Assembly (NCBI GenBank): GCA_964591605.1
Contig: CAZQEN010000083.1
Location: 1 to 23,750, forward strand
Source: CAYLLT01 sp964591605
GTDB lineage: Bacteria; Planctomycetota; Phycisphaerae; UBA1845; PWPN01
DNA length: 23,750 bases
Reading direction: 5' to 3'
Numbering within the stretch: position 1 is the first letter of the stretch; each line of letters starts with the position of its first letter. This document shows positions 16,330-23,195 of this stretch, in pieces. The notes below the pieces were generated by a model. That model made no database searches. It was not told where the DNA came from and worked only from the letters and a program-made list of their open reading frames with translations. Both the position numbers and the translations under genes were made by a program.

Positions 16330-16511
16330 GAAATCACGTTGCCGAAAACGCCACCCGCCCCGAGCGGCCCGCTATTCTACCGTCAAGAAAGCTTATCAAA
16401 GACTTCGCAGACCGCCAGCTGAAAGCCGGGAAGCAGGCGGCCGCCGTCGAGGTTAGCCGCACGGTGACAGCGATTACCGAACGCCTCCCCGGCGGTTATC
16501 ATGAACCGCAC

Positions 16512-17372
16512 ATGCTGCACGTCCTCTCACCAGCGGCGGGTGCATACTCGAAAACACGCCACAGGGCCCTGTCGCTGTTCCTCGTGCTTTCGTTCGGGCT
16601 GGCCTGGCCTGTTGTCACCGTAGGCGATTACCTTTGGAGTGGCGCGCTGGCCGCATATGCGGTTCACAGCACGGCGATGCTCATGCCCGGCCTGGCCTGT
16701 CTGGTCGTGCGGCGATGGATCACCGGTGCAGGCGAATGGCGCGACATCGGACTTCGGATCGGCAGCCGCGGCGCCTACGCCGCCGTCGTTTTCGGCCTGC
16801 TGCTTCTCTGGGGCCTGCCCAGGGCGCTGGATCTGTTCACTGGAGCGCAGGTGCGCGCGTTCTCCACCCAGCGCTTCCTCTTCACTGCGCTGCTGCTTTT
16901 CACCGGCCTCATTCCGGCTTTTGGTGAGGAGCTGGGCTGGCGCGGGTTCCTGCTGCCCGCACTTCTGCCGATGGGCCGGCGGAGGGCGCTCCTGCTCCAC
17001 GGCGCGATCTGGGGTGCCTGGCACTGGCCGCTCCTGTTCGCAGCACGACTGCGCGGCGACATCGGCGTCGTGGAATGCGTCGTCGGTATGATTGCCATGC
17101 TGCCGGTGACCGCAGCGATCGGCGCGATCGTTGGGTGGCTGTGGCTGCGCTCGGCCAGCATCCTGCTGGTGACCGTCTTCCATTTCTGCTATGACTTTTT
17201 CCGAGACGGCCTCAACCTCTGGATCGAGCCCGGCCCGTATGCAGACCTCCTTGACCTGCTTCCCGTCCTGGCCATGGCTTCGGGCGCGCTTCTCGTGCTG
17301 CTGGTCGCCGAGCGGCGGCACAAGACACAACCGGGACTTCGCGATAACTTACCCGCCCAGAATACGCCGTGA
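16512..17372 (+). CDS. CPBP-family intramembrane glutamic endopeptidase
   Basis: The 286-residue protein has about seven or eight hydrophobic segments and the CPBP (Abi/Rce1-like) motifs: EExxxR as Glu139-Glu140...Arg144 (FGEELGWRGF), the second motif His163...Trp170-His171 (HGAIWGAWHW), and His224...Asp228 (FHFCYD). Such proteases cleave within or near the membrane; bacterial members act in bacteriocin self-immunity, protein maturation or stress signalling. The substrate here is unknown and no bacteriocin gene is adjacent. The frame is open from 16290, but 16290-16400 is repeat DNA and similarity begins only near ATG 16512, so I start there. No clear ribosome site is seen, and GTG 16464 is an alternative. 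Confidence 0.85.
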   Translation: MLHVLSPAAGAYSKTRHRALSLFLVLSFGLAWPVVTVGDYLWSGALAAYAVHSTAMLMPGLACLVVRRWITGAGEWRDIGLRIGSRGAYAAVVFGLLLLWGLPRALDLFTGAQVRAFSTQRFLFTALLLFTGLIPAFGEELGWRGFLLPALLPMGRRRALLLHGAIWGAWHWPLLFAARLRGDIGVVECVVGMIAMLPVTAAIGAIVGWLWLRSASILLVTVFHFCYDFFRDGLNLWIEPGPYADLLDLLPVLAMASGALLVLLVAERRHKTQPGLRDNLPAQNTP

Positions 17373-17544
17373 ACCGGAGCGTGCGTGCTGAGCGGATCGT
17401 CGGTCCTGAAGTTCGTCAAGAAGCTGGCGACTGCGAGCTGCGAAGGACGTTCCCGCCGTCCAAGGTGTGTCCTGGTCCAAGAGTCCGAGATGGCTTTGAA
17501 TTTCACGGTCATCTCCTGATCGGCGGGGTTGTCGGTTCTACGGA

Positions 17545-17602
17545 TCACCGGCGAGACACCGGTGCCAGACCGCTCCACGGGCAAGATGCCCGTGCCTCAC
17601 TC
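17545..17602. repeat. HGQDARA-type palindromic repeat
   Basis: CACGGGCA (17576-17583) and TGCCCGTG (17587-17594) form a perfect 8-bp stem with a 3-nt loop, preceded by CACCGGTG. In one frame the stretch encodes HGQDARA, in another GTGVSPV. Both peptides are, from memory, common spurious translations in planctomycete genomes, arising from a widespread intergenic repeat. It ends directly beside the leuC remnant. The rest of 17373-17544 shows nothing recognisable. Confidence 0.6.
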
Positions 17603-17776
17603 CATCATACCACTCCCGCTCCCCCCGTTGCGATCGGTTCGCTCACGTACTCGCGCGGGTCGGTGACGTGCGGTGAGGGCGCTGGCGGCGACGGTCAGAG
17701 GACCGGCCAGATAGACGCCGGCGCGTTTGTCGCCCATGCGGCCGGGGAAGTTGCGGTTGGTGGTGCAGATGCGTAT
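17603..17776 (-). pseudogene. Displaced remnant of the leuC 3' end
   Basis: This segment aligns with the last 57 or so codons of the intact leuC (18384-18560), roughly 85-90 percent identical by hand alignment, including an exact block of about 45 bp and the sequence around the stop codon. It reads ICTTNRNFPGRMGDKRAGVY and then AGPLTVAASALT, after which a 2-bp deletion breaks the frame. There is no start codon or upstream part. It lies 11 bases after the uma2 stop, so uma2 is bracketed by two leuC ends in direct orientation. Confidence 0.8.
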
Positions 17777-17786
17777 CACGTGTGCT

Positions 17787-18338
17787 CTACCGGCGGAAGA
17801 TCTCTGCAACTGAAATGCTAAAGCCGCGGACGACAGGGTCGGCGTCGGCGATCCCGTTTTCGCTCACCATCAGCACGCCGGAGGGCGAATACGCAGTGAC
17901 GGATCGCGTCTTCGGATCAACCACCCAGACGAGCTGTGCGCCGGATGAGAGCCAGTCCTGCGCCTTGTCCACAACCTCCGACCAACTATCCTCCGGTGAA
18001 ACGACTTCGACCGCAAAATCCGGGGAGCCAGGAAAGAAGCCGCGGCGAGGAAGTGGGTCTGGGAGGTGCTCGTTGGAAATAAACGAGACGTCAGGCGCCC
18101 GGACGGTGTCGGGATCCCGCCGGATGAGAAAGCCTGTTTCGGCGGCCAGCACGATCCCAAGTTCGTGGTCCTCAACGTGTTCAGCCACCATCCGAAGCAT
18201 CCGCGCTGCGATCCAGCCATGCTCAAAACCTGCAGGACTCATGCGAATGAGTTCTCCGTCGATGAGTTCACAGCGTCCGATGTCGCCCAAGGCGAGCAGT
18301 TCGTCTGCGCTCATCAGTTTTTCGGGTGCGTGGGCCAT
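17787..18338 (-). CDS. Uma2-family (DUF820) PD-(D/E)XK nuclease-fold protein
   Basis: The 183-residue product has the Uma2 layout: ELIDGELIRMSPAGFEHGWI at the start, then APDVSFI (81-87), the core DFAVEVVSPEDSW (107-119, Asp107 and Glu111) with Lys125 in VDKAQDWL, then GAQLVWVVDPKTRSVTAY. The fold is that of restriction-type endonucleases. Members are abundant and expanded in cyanobacteria and planctomycetes, and their biological role is largely unknown. ATG 18338 has GAGGTG about six bases upstream. The gene begins 47 bases after the leuC stop on the same strand and is followed by a broken copy of the leuC end, so it probably arrived as an insertion. Confidence 0.88.
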   Translation of the reverse strand: MAHAPEKLMSADELLALGDIGRCELIDGELIRMSPAGFEHGWIAARMLRMVAEHVEDHELGIVLAAETGFLIRRDPDTVRAPDVSFISNEHLPDPLPRRGFFPGSPDFAVEVVSPEDSWSEVVDKAQDWLSSGAQLVWVVDPKTRSVTAYSPSGVLMVSENGIADADPVVRGFSISVAEIFRR

Positions 18339-18385
18339 CTGAACACCTCTGCTGTCGGCACCAAAGACGCCGGGGCGCCACAGCA

Positions 18386-19876
18386 TCATACCACCCCTGC
18401 GCTCCCCGTTGCGATCGGTTCGCTCACGAACTCGCGCGGGTCGGTGACGTGGCCGGTGAGAGCGCTGGCGGCGACGGTCAATGGCGAAGCCAGGTACACG
18501 CCGGCGCGTTTGTCGCCCATGCGGCCGGGGAAGTTGCGGTTGGTCGTGCTGATGCACTGGAGCGGTTCGTTGAGGCGGCCGAAGGTGTCGATGGGGCCGC
18601 CCAGGCAGGCGCTGCAGCCGGAGGCGCCGATCTGGCAGCCGGCGTCCTGCAGGACCTGGTAGATCGACTTCGAGGGGTCGATGTTGTCGTCCACCGGCGG
18701 GACGCCAGGGCCACGTCGGCCGGCGTAGGCGCCGGCCGCTACATCCCGGCCGCCACGGGGGGCGGCCGCTACCGGTTCGCCGCGCAGGTTCAGGCGCAGC
18801 ATGTCGGCGTGGACCTCGGTGCTGCCGGGGACGACGTACGTGGGGATCTTGACCTGGTTGCCGCGCAGGATGTGGGCCGCCATGATCATGTCGGTAATCT
18901 TGCCGCCGGTGCACGAGCCGATGTAGGCGCGGTCGAGCCTGACGTCGCGGCAGTTGTGCGCGGTGTCCCTGTTGTCGGGCGAGTGCGGCTTGGCCACCAG
19001 CGGCTCAAGCGACTCCAGATCCCACTCGTAAACACTGTGGTACTCGGCGTCGGCGTCTTCCTCGACGACCTCCCACTTCTGCACGTTCGAGCGCTTGCGG
19101 ACGTACTGGAGCGTCTTTTCGTCCACGTCGCACACGCCGTTCTTGCCGCCGGCCTCGATGGCCATGTTGGTGAGTGTCATGCGGTCCTCGAGCGTCAGGC
19201 TGGCGATGCCCGAACCCGTGAAATACATGCTGCGGTACGTCGCCCCGCTCACACTGATCTCGCCGATGACCGCGAGGATCAGGTCCTTGGCCGTCAGGTA
19301 CGGCGGGATCTGCCCGTGGAAGACGAACTTCATCGTCGCGGGCACTTTGAGCCAGGTCTTGCCCGTTCCGAGCGTGAATCCCGCGTCGGTGTTGCCCACG
19401 CCGGTGGCGAACTGGCCGAACGCCCCGGCCGTGCACGTGTGGCTGTCGGTGCCGAGCAGGATCTCCCCCGGCCGCACGTGCCCCTCCTCGGGCAGGGCCT
19501 TGTGGCACACGCCCTTGTAGCTCGTGCGCGTCGGGTCCTTGTACGGCGAGGGCATCCCCTCGGCCTGCACGAACTCGGCGTCGTAGAAGTATCTGATTCC
19601 CTGCTGCTTCGCGAAATCGCGGAGGATCTGCACGTTGCGATGGCAGGTCTTGTCGGCCGTGAAGATGTAATGGTCGGGGATGATCACCACGCGGTCGGCG
19701 TCCCAGACCTTCGCATTCGGCCCGAAGTTCTCGTAAAAAATCCCGATCGTGCCGGGCCCGCAGACGTCATGCGTCATCAGGACGTCGACGTTCACCCAGA
19801 TGTTCTCGCCGGGCCGCACCGTCTTCTTGCCGGCGTGCCGGGCGAGGATCTTTTCCGTTATCGTCATGCCTGCCAT
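18386..19876 (-). CDS. leuC: 3-isopropylmalate dehydratase large subunit (LeuC, aconitase family)
   Basis: LeuC isomerises 2- to 3-isopropylmalate in leucine synthesis together with LeuD. The 496-residue protein carries the aconitase-family iron-sulfur cysteines Cys322 (GSCTGGK), Cys421 and Cys424 (GCSACLGG), plus GTDSHTCTAGAFGQFATG (142-159) and TTNRNFPGRMG (444-454). A related aconitase-family enzyme such as homoaconitase is possible. AGGAG about ten bases upstream supports ATG 19876, and a promoter candidate is at 19922-19950. Two oddities: residues about 367-400 are an extra linker encoded by a repeat, and the 3' end is duplicated beyond uma2. No leuD lies downstream in this window. Confidence 0.9.
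   Translation of the reverse strand: MAGMTITEKILARHAGKKTVRPGENIWVNVDVLMTHDVCGPGTIGIFYENFGPNAKVWDADRVVIIPDHYIFTADKTCHRNVQILRDFAKQQGIRYFYDAEFVQAEGMPSPYKDPTRTSYKGVCHKALPEEGHVRPGEILLGTDSHTCTAGAFGQFATGVGNTDAGFTLGTGKTWLKVPATMKFVFHGQIPPYLTAKDLILAVIGEISVSGATYRSMYFTGSGIASLTLEDRMTLTNMAIEAGGKNGVCDVDEKTLQYVRKRSNVQKWEVVEEDADAEYHSVYEWDLESLEPLVAKPHSPDNRDTAHNCRDVRLDRAYIGSCTGGKITDMIMAAHILRGNQVKIPTYVVPGSTEVHADMLRLNLRGEPVAAAPRGGRDVAAGAYAGRRGPGVPPVDDNIDPSKSIYQVLQDAGCQIGASGCSACLGGPIDTFGRLNEPLQCISTTNRNFPGRMGDKRAGVYLASPLTVAASALTGHVTDPREFVSEPIATGSAGVV
18677..18778. repeat. GC-rich palindromic repeat inserted in frame within leuC
   Basis: The segment contains GGCCGGCG-tagg-CGCCGGCC (18718-18737) and GGCCGCC-acgggg-GGCGGCC (about 18748-18767), flanked by GCTAC words. 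Bases 18745-18772, read on the minus strand, match the repeat at 16262-16290 almost exactly. It encodes about 33 extra residues (VAAAPRGGRDVAAG and similar) between the LeuC segments LRLNLRG and SIYQVLQDAGC without breaking the frame. Confidence 0.65.
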
Positions 19877-19921
19877 ACGCTTACGTCTCCTGCCGAGGGT
19901 GCGTGGTGTCGAATGTGAGCC

Positions 19922-19950
19922 ATTCTAGCCGAGCCTGCGGGCCGGAACAA
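19922..19950 (-). promoter_or_regulatory. Candidate leuC promoter
   Basis: On the minus strand, TTGTTC (19950-19945) and TAGAAT (19927-19922) are separated by 17 nt. The -10 is one base off consensus and the -35 is weak. The leader would be about 38 nt with an AGGAG ribosome site. Confidence 0.4.
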
Positions 19951-20130
19951 AGCCGCCATGTTGGACTGCGGCGACGCCGCTTTGGAGTGCGGCCTGCATC
20001 TGGCGTGCTAATCGTTTTACACCATCGACCCTGCGAAAACACGGTTGCCGTCGAGCCGACGCCAGCGGTATATTGCCCACGGCGCGAAGGCGCGGCCATG
20101 TGCGATTTCGACTGGGAGGCAGCGGCAGGG

Positions 20131-21939
20131 ATGCCCAAACGCTGGATCATTCAACCCCCCTGGCCCGGGTGTGTGGAGGCGGCGCGGCGGCTGGGGACTT
20201 CGGCACTGCTCACACAGCTCCTGCACAACCGCGGCATCATCGACTGCGATGCGGCCCAGACCTTCCTGAATCCCGAGCTCAAACTCCTGCACCCGCCCGA
20301 GCTGCTGCCGGGTTGCTGCGACGCCGCCCGACGCATCGCCGCCGCCGCCCGCGACGGCAAGCGGATCGTCATCTACGGCGATTACGACGTCGACGGCATC
20401 ACCGGAACCGCGATCCTCTGGCACGTGCTGCGCCTGGCCGGGGCCAACGTGACCTACTACATCCCGAGCCGGCTCGAGGAGGGTTACGGCCTCAACGCCG
20501 AAGCCCTGCGTCAGATCCGCCGCGACGGCGGCGAAATGGTCGTCAGCGTCGACTGCGGCATCACGGCGATCGAGGAAGCGGCAGTCGCCCGGGAGCTGGG
20601 CCTGGAGCTGATCGTCACGGACCACCATGCGCCGCATTGCGAATTGCGGATTTCGGATTGCGGATTGGCGGACGGGGAAGCGCTGTCTTCAAATCCGCAA
20701 TCCGAAATTCGAAATCCGCAATTGCCTGACGCCGCCGCCATCGTCCACCCGCGCATCGCCGACGGCTACCCCAACGGCGACCTCTGCGGGGCCGGCGTGG
20801 CGTTCAAACTCGCCTGGGCCATCGCCCGCGAGCTCTGCCAGTCGGAGCGCGTCACGCCCGAGTACCGTGAATTCCTCCTCACCGCCACGTGCCTGGCCGC
20901 ACTGGGCACCATCGCCGACGTCGTGCCCCTCACCGGCGAGAACCGCATCCTCGCCCGCTTCGGCCTGACCGGGCTGCGGGAGACGAAGCTGACCGGCCTG
21001 CGGGCCCTGATCGAATCCGCCCGCCTGGCCAACCAGAAGATCGACAGCGAGCACGTGGGCTTCTGGCTCGCCCCGCGCCTCAACGCGGCCGGACGCATGG
21101 GCCACGCCCGCATCGCCGTCGAGATGCTCACCGACGCGAGCCAGGAGCGGGCCAAAGAGATCGCCGCCTACCTCGAGAACCACAATCGTGACCGGCAGTC
21201 GATGGAACGTCGGATCTTTCGGGAGGCATGCGAGCTGGTCGAGTCGCACCGCTGGGCGAGCGATGCCCGGCGGGCGATCGTCGCCGCATCCGAAAGCTGG
21301 CACGCCGGCGTGATCGGCATCGTCGCCTCGCGCATCGTCGAGCGCTACAACCGCCCCACCGTGCTGATCGCTCTCGAGAACGGCCAGGGCCAGGGCTCGG
21401 GCCGCAGCATCCGCCACCTCGACCTGCACCGGGCCCTCGCCGACTGCGGCGAGCATCTGCTCGCGTTCGGCGGCCACGCCATGGCGGCCGGCCTGCGCAT
21501 CGAATCCGCCCGCGTCGACGCGTTCCGCGAGGCCTTCGTCGCCCGCGCCAATCAGCTCCTCACCGGATCGGACCTCGAACCGACGCTCCGCCTCGACGCA
21601 GAGGTGCAGCTCACGACCCTCACCGAACCCATCGTCAAGGACCTCGAGCGTCTGCAGCCCTTCGGCGTGAGCAACCCCAAGCCCCGCTTCGCCTCACCGG
21701 TGCTCCGGCTCGAGGGTGAGCCGCGCACCGTCGGCAAGAACGGCGAGCACCTGTCCTTCTCGCTGACCGACGGCCGCACCCGCCGCCGGGCGATCGCCTT
21801 CGGCCTCAGCCGGCATCTCCAGCCGCTGCTCGAACACCGCCGCTGCCGCGTCGCCTTCGAGCCGACCCTGAACACGTTCAACGGCTACACCAACGTTGAG
21901 CTGCAGGTCATCGACATCACCTTTCCCGCCGGGAGCTGA
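20131..21939 (+). CDS. recJ: Single-stranded-DNA-specific exonuclease RecJ
   Basis: RecJ degrades single-stranded DNA 5' to 3' in recombination and mismatch repair. The 602-residue product has DHH-family motifs YGDYDVDG (82-89), DCG (141-143) and TDHHAP (163-168), then LCGAGVAFKL (218-227), the DHHA1 motifs RLNAAGRMGHAR and GGHAMAAGL, and a C-terminal OB-like domain. ATG 20131 was chosen because relatives begin near KRWxxxP; GGGAGG lies 12 bases upstream. ATG 20098, with GAAGG seven bases upstream, is an alternative that would add 11 residues. The notable oddity is about 27 extra residues (171-197) right after the DHH motif, encoded by a palindromic repeat; all catalytic residues remain intact. 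The gene is divergent from leuC. Confidence 0.93.
   Translation: MPKRWIIQPPWPGCVEAARRLGTSALLTQLLHNRGIIDCDAAQTFLNPELKLLHPPELLPGCCDAARRIAAAARDGKRIVIYGDYDVDGITGTAILWHVLRLAGANVTYYIPSRLEEGYGLNAEALRQIRRDGGEMVVSVDCGITAIEEAAVARELGLELIVTDHHAPHCELRISDCGLADGEALSSNPQSEIRNPQLPDAAAIVHPRIADGYPNGDLCGAGVAFKLAWAIARELCQSERVTPEYREFLLTATCLAALGTIADVVPLTGENRILARFGLTGLRETKLTGLRALIESARLANQKIDSEHVGFWLAPRLNAAGRMGHARIAVEMLTDASQERAKEIAAYLENHNRDRQSMERRIFREACELVESHRWASDARRAIVAASESWHAGVIGIVASRIVERYNRPTVLIALENGQGQGSGRSIRHLDLHRALADCGEHLLAFGGHAMAAGLRIESARVDAFREAFVARANQLLTGSDLEPTLRLDAEVQLTTLTEPIVKDLERLQPFGVSNPKPRFASPVLRLEGEPRTVGKNGEHLSFSLTDGRTRRRAIAFGLSRHLQPLLEHRRCRVAFEPTLNTFNGYTNVELQVIDITFPAGS
20641..20724. repeat. AT-rich palindromic repeat inserted in frame within recJ
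   Basis: The left arm ATTGCGGATTTC plus GGATTGCGGATT (20643-20666) is answered by its inverse at 20692-20724, which has one extra 7-nt word (GAATTTC), around a 25-nt centre. The element spans about 81-84 bp and keeps the reading frame, adding residues such as ELRISDCG and NPQSEIRNPQ between HHAPHC and LPDAAAIVHPR. Confidence 0.8.
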
Positions 21940-21966
21940 TTCGCGCTCAGCCGCCATCACCCTGTG

Positions 21967-22144
21967 CTCTGACCGGGTCCGTGACAGAATCGGCGGGGTG
22001 GCATGGGCAGTGTGCATTCGCATCGGCGAATGTCCCGGCGCGCCGGGACCCGTGGGGAGGCTCGCACGGGCAGCGTCGGCTTCGCCCGGCGACGCCGACG
22101 CTGCCCATGCCACCCGCCGAAAGCGTCACGCACCCGCTCTGACC
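21967..22144. repeat. Palindromic miniature element with terminal inverted arms
   Basis: The outer arms (about 21967-22010 and 22101-22144) are inverted copies of about 44 bp with a few differences; each contains GGTGGCATGGGCAG and a GTGAC...CGGGT word. Inside are a perfect 18-bp palindrome GTCCCGGCGCGCCGGGAC (22032-22049) and a perfect 13-bp stem GGGCAGCGTCGGC (22068-22080 with 22094-22106). One arm recurs at 1-56. There is no coding capacity, so it would depend on outside functions for movement. Confidence 0.7.
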
Positions 22145-22401
22145 CGGCCGGCCTCCGCTCCGGTTTCGCGTGACAGCCCGCCACATTCCCGCTGCCGGCG
22201 CTCAATCAGGCAGCCGCGCGGGCCGAAGAATGAGACATGGCTCGGGCGCCGGTGCGCCCGCAGGTCCGCTAACCACGGGTGGTGCAGACCCCCGCACACC
22301 CCTCTCCCGCACAGGTCGGGAAGTTCCGGGCGGACGGGACACCGCTGCCCGCCGGCAGGCAGCACCATCATCAAGGGCGGTTCACGGGAGCGGCTTGGCC
22401 G
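22145..22401. other. Intergenic stretch with no recognised feature
   Basis: Between the palindromic element and the HTH-receiver gene I see no convincing gene, RNA or repeat. Open frames crossing it on both strands have no recognisable motif and no good ribosome site. It presumably holds the promoter of the downstream regulator, but I could not pick one out. Confidence 0.4.
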
Positions 22402-22974
22402 ATGGAACGGGACCGGGACGTGCTCACGACGGGGCAGGTGGCGCGCATCTGCAGGGTTGCGCCGCGCACCGTCTCGAAGTGGTTCGATTCCGGACAACTG
22501 CGCGGTTATCGGATCCCCGGAAGCAAGGACCGGCGCATCCCCCGCCAGCAGTTGCTGCGGTTCATGAAGGCCCATGGCCTGCCGCTCGACGAAATCGAAG
22601 GCGATCAGATCCGCGTCCTGATCGTCGACGAGGACGGCGAACTGAGCACGCTGGTGCAGCAGACGCTGTCGCAGCGGCCCCGGCTGCAGGTCGAGACCGC
22701 GCGTTCGGCGTTCGAGGCGGGCGCTCTCCTGGCCGAGCTCGGGCCGCGCGTCCTGGTCCTCGACATCGACGTTCCCGGAGCCAATGGCGGAGCGGTCTCA
22801 CGCTTCCTCGCGTCGCGGGCCGACCTCCAGGCCACCCGCCTGATCGCCACGGGCGCTTCCCTGACCGAAGCCGATCGCAACACCCTCCTTCAGGAGGGTT
22901 TCGACGCCACGCTGGCCAAACCCTATCACATCCGCGAACTCATGCAGCTCATCGAACAGCTCGCCGGTTGTTAG
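22402..22974 (+). CDS. Excisionase/BldC-type helix-turn-helix protein fused to a response-regulator receiver domain
   Basis: The 190-residue product starts with a MerR/BldC-like helix-turn-helix (about 8-60; LTTGQVARICRVAPRTVSKWF, then GYRIPGSKDRRIPRQQLLRFM). A receiver domain follows (about 70-188) with acidic pocket Asp76, Glu77 and Asp78, phosphoacceptor Asp121 (VLVLDID), Thr150 and Lys173 (LAKPY). The DNA-binding domain precedes the receiver, the reverse of usual response regulators. It probably binds DNA in response to phosphorylation by an unlinked histidine kinase; no kinase is nearby. ATG 22402 was chosen because homology begins at once and GGGAG lies 11 bases upstream; the frame is open back to 22279. 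Confidence 0.87.
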   Translation: MERDRDVLTTGQVARICRVAPRTVSKWFDSGQLRGYRIPGSKDRRIPRQQLLRFMKAHGLPLDEIEGDQIRVLIVDEDGELSTLVQQTLSQRPRLQVETARSAFEAGALLAELGPRVLVLDIDVPGANGGAVSRFLASRADLQATRLIATGASLTEADRNTLLQEGFDATLAKPYHIRELMQLIEQLAGC

Positions 22975-23109
22975 CTCCTGGCATTCAGCTTCGACTCAGG
23001 GCTTGATGATGCCCGCGCCTGATGCCTCGCGCAAAGCCGTCCAGCCCGCCAGCCAGGCTTGAAGGCGAGTGGCTGCGCACAACGAACCAGTGACCACGGA
23101 CAGAGTGTA

Positions 23110-23138
23110 TTGACCGGTTTCACGGCGGAATCTATGAT
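23110..23138 (+). promoter_or_regulatory. Near-consensus sigma-70 promoter for hflX
   Basis: TTGACC (23110-23115) and TATGAT (23133-23138) are separated by exactly 17 nt, the best housekeeping promoter in the window. Transcription would begin near 23145, giving a leader of about 50 nt before the TTG start of hflX. Confidence 0.65.
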
Positions 23139-23195
23139 GCTCCCCGTGGAATTGCGGCGGTAACTTCGGCCCCGCACCCGCGGAATCCGGCGAGT

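Noticed and set aside
17189..17584. 131-residue minus-strand frame downstream of the leuC remnant
   Set aside because: It includes the HGQDARA/GTGVSPV repeat translation and antisense of the CPBP gene. I considered a leuD remnant, but none of the LeuD motifs are visible.
18326..19918. 530-residue plus-strand frame
   Set aside because: It is the antisense shadow of leuC, whose aconitase motifs are unmistakable on the other strand.
21967..22144. Structured non-coding RNA or riboswitch
   Set aside because: The stems are strong, but one arm recurs elsewhere as a dispersed repeat and the structure is symmetric like a palindromic element, with no known riboswitch core.
22126..22575. 149-residue minus-strand frame over the gap before the HTH-receiver gene
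   Set aside because: It overlaps the conserved HTH region antisense and the palindromic element, with no recognisable motif or ribosome site.
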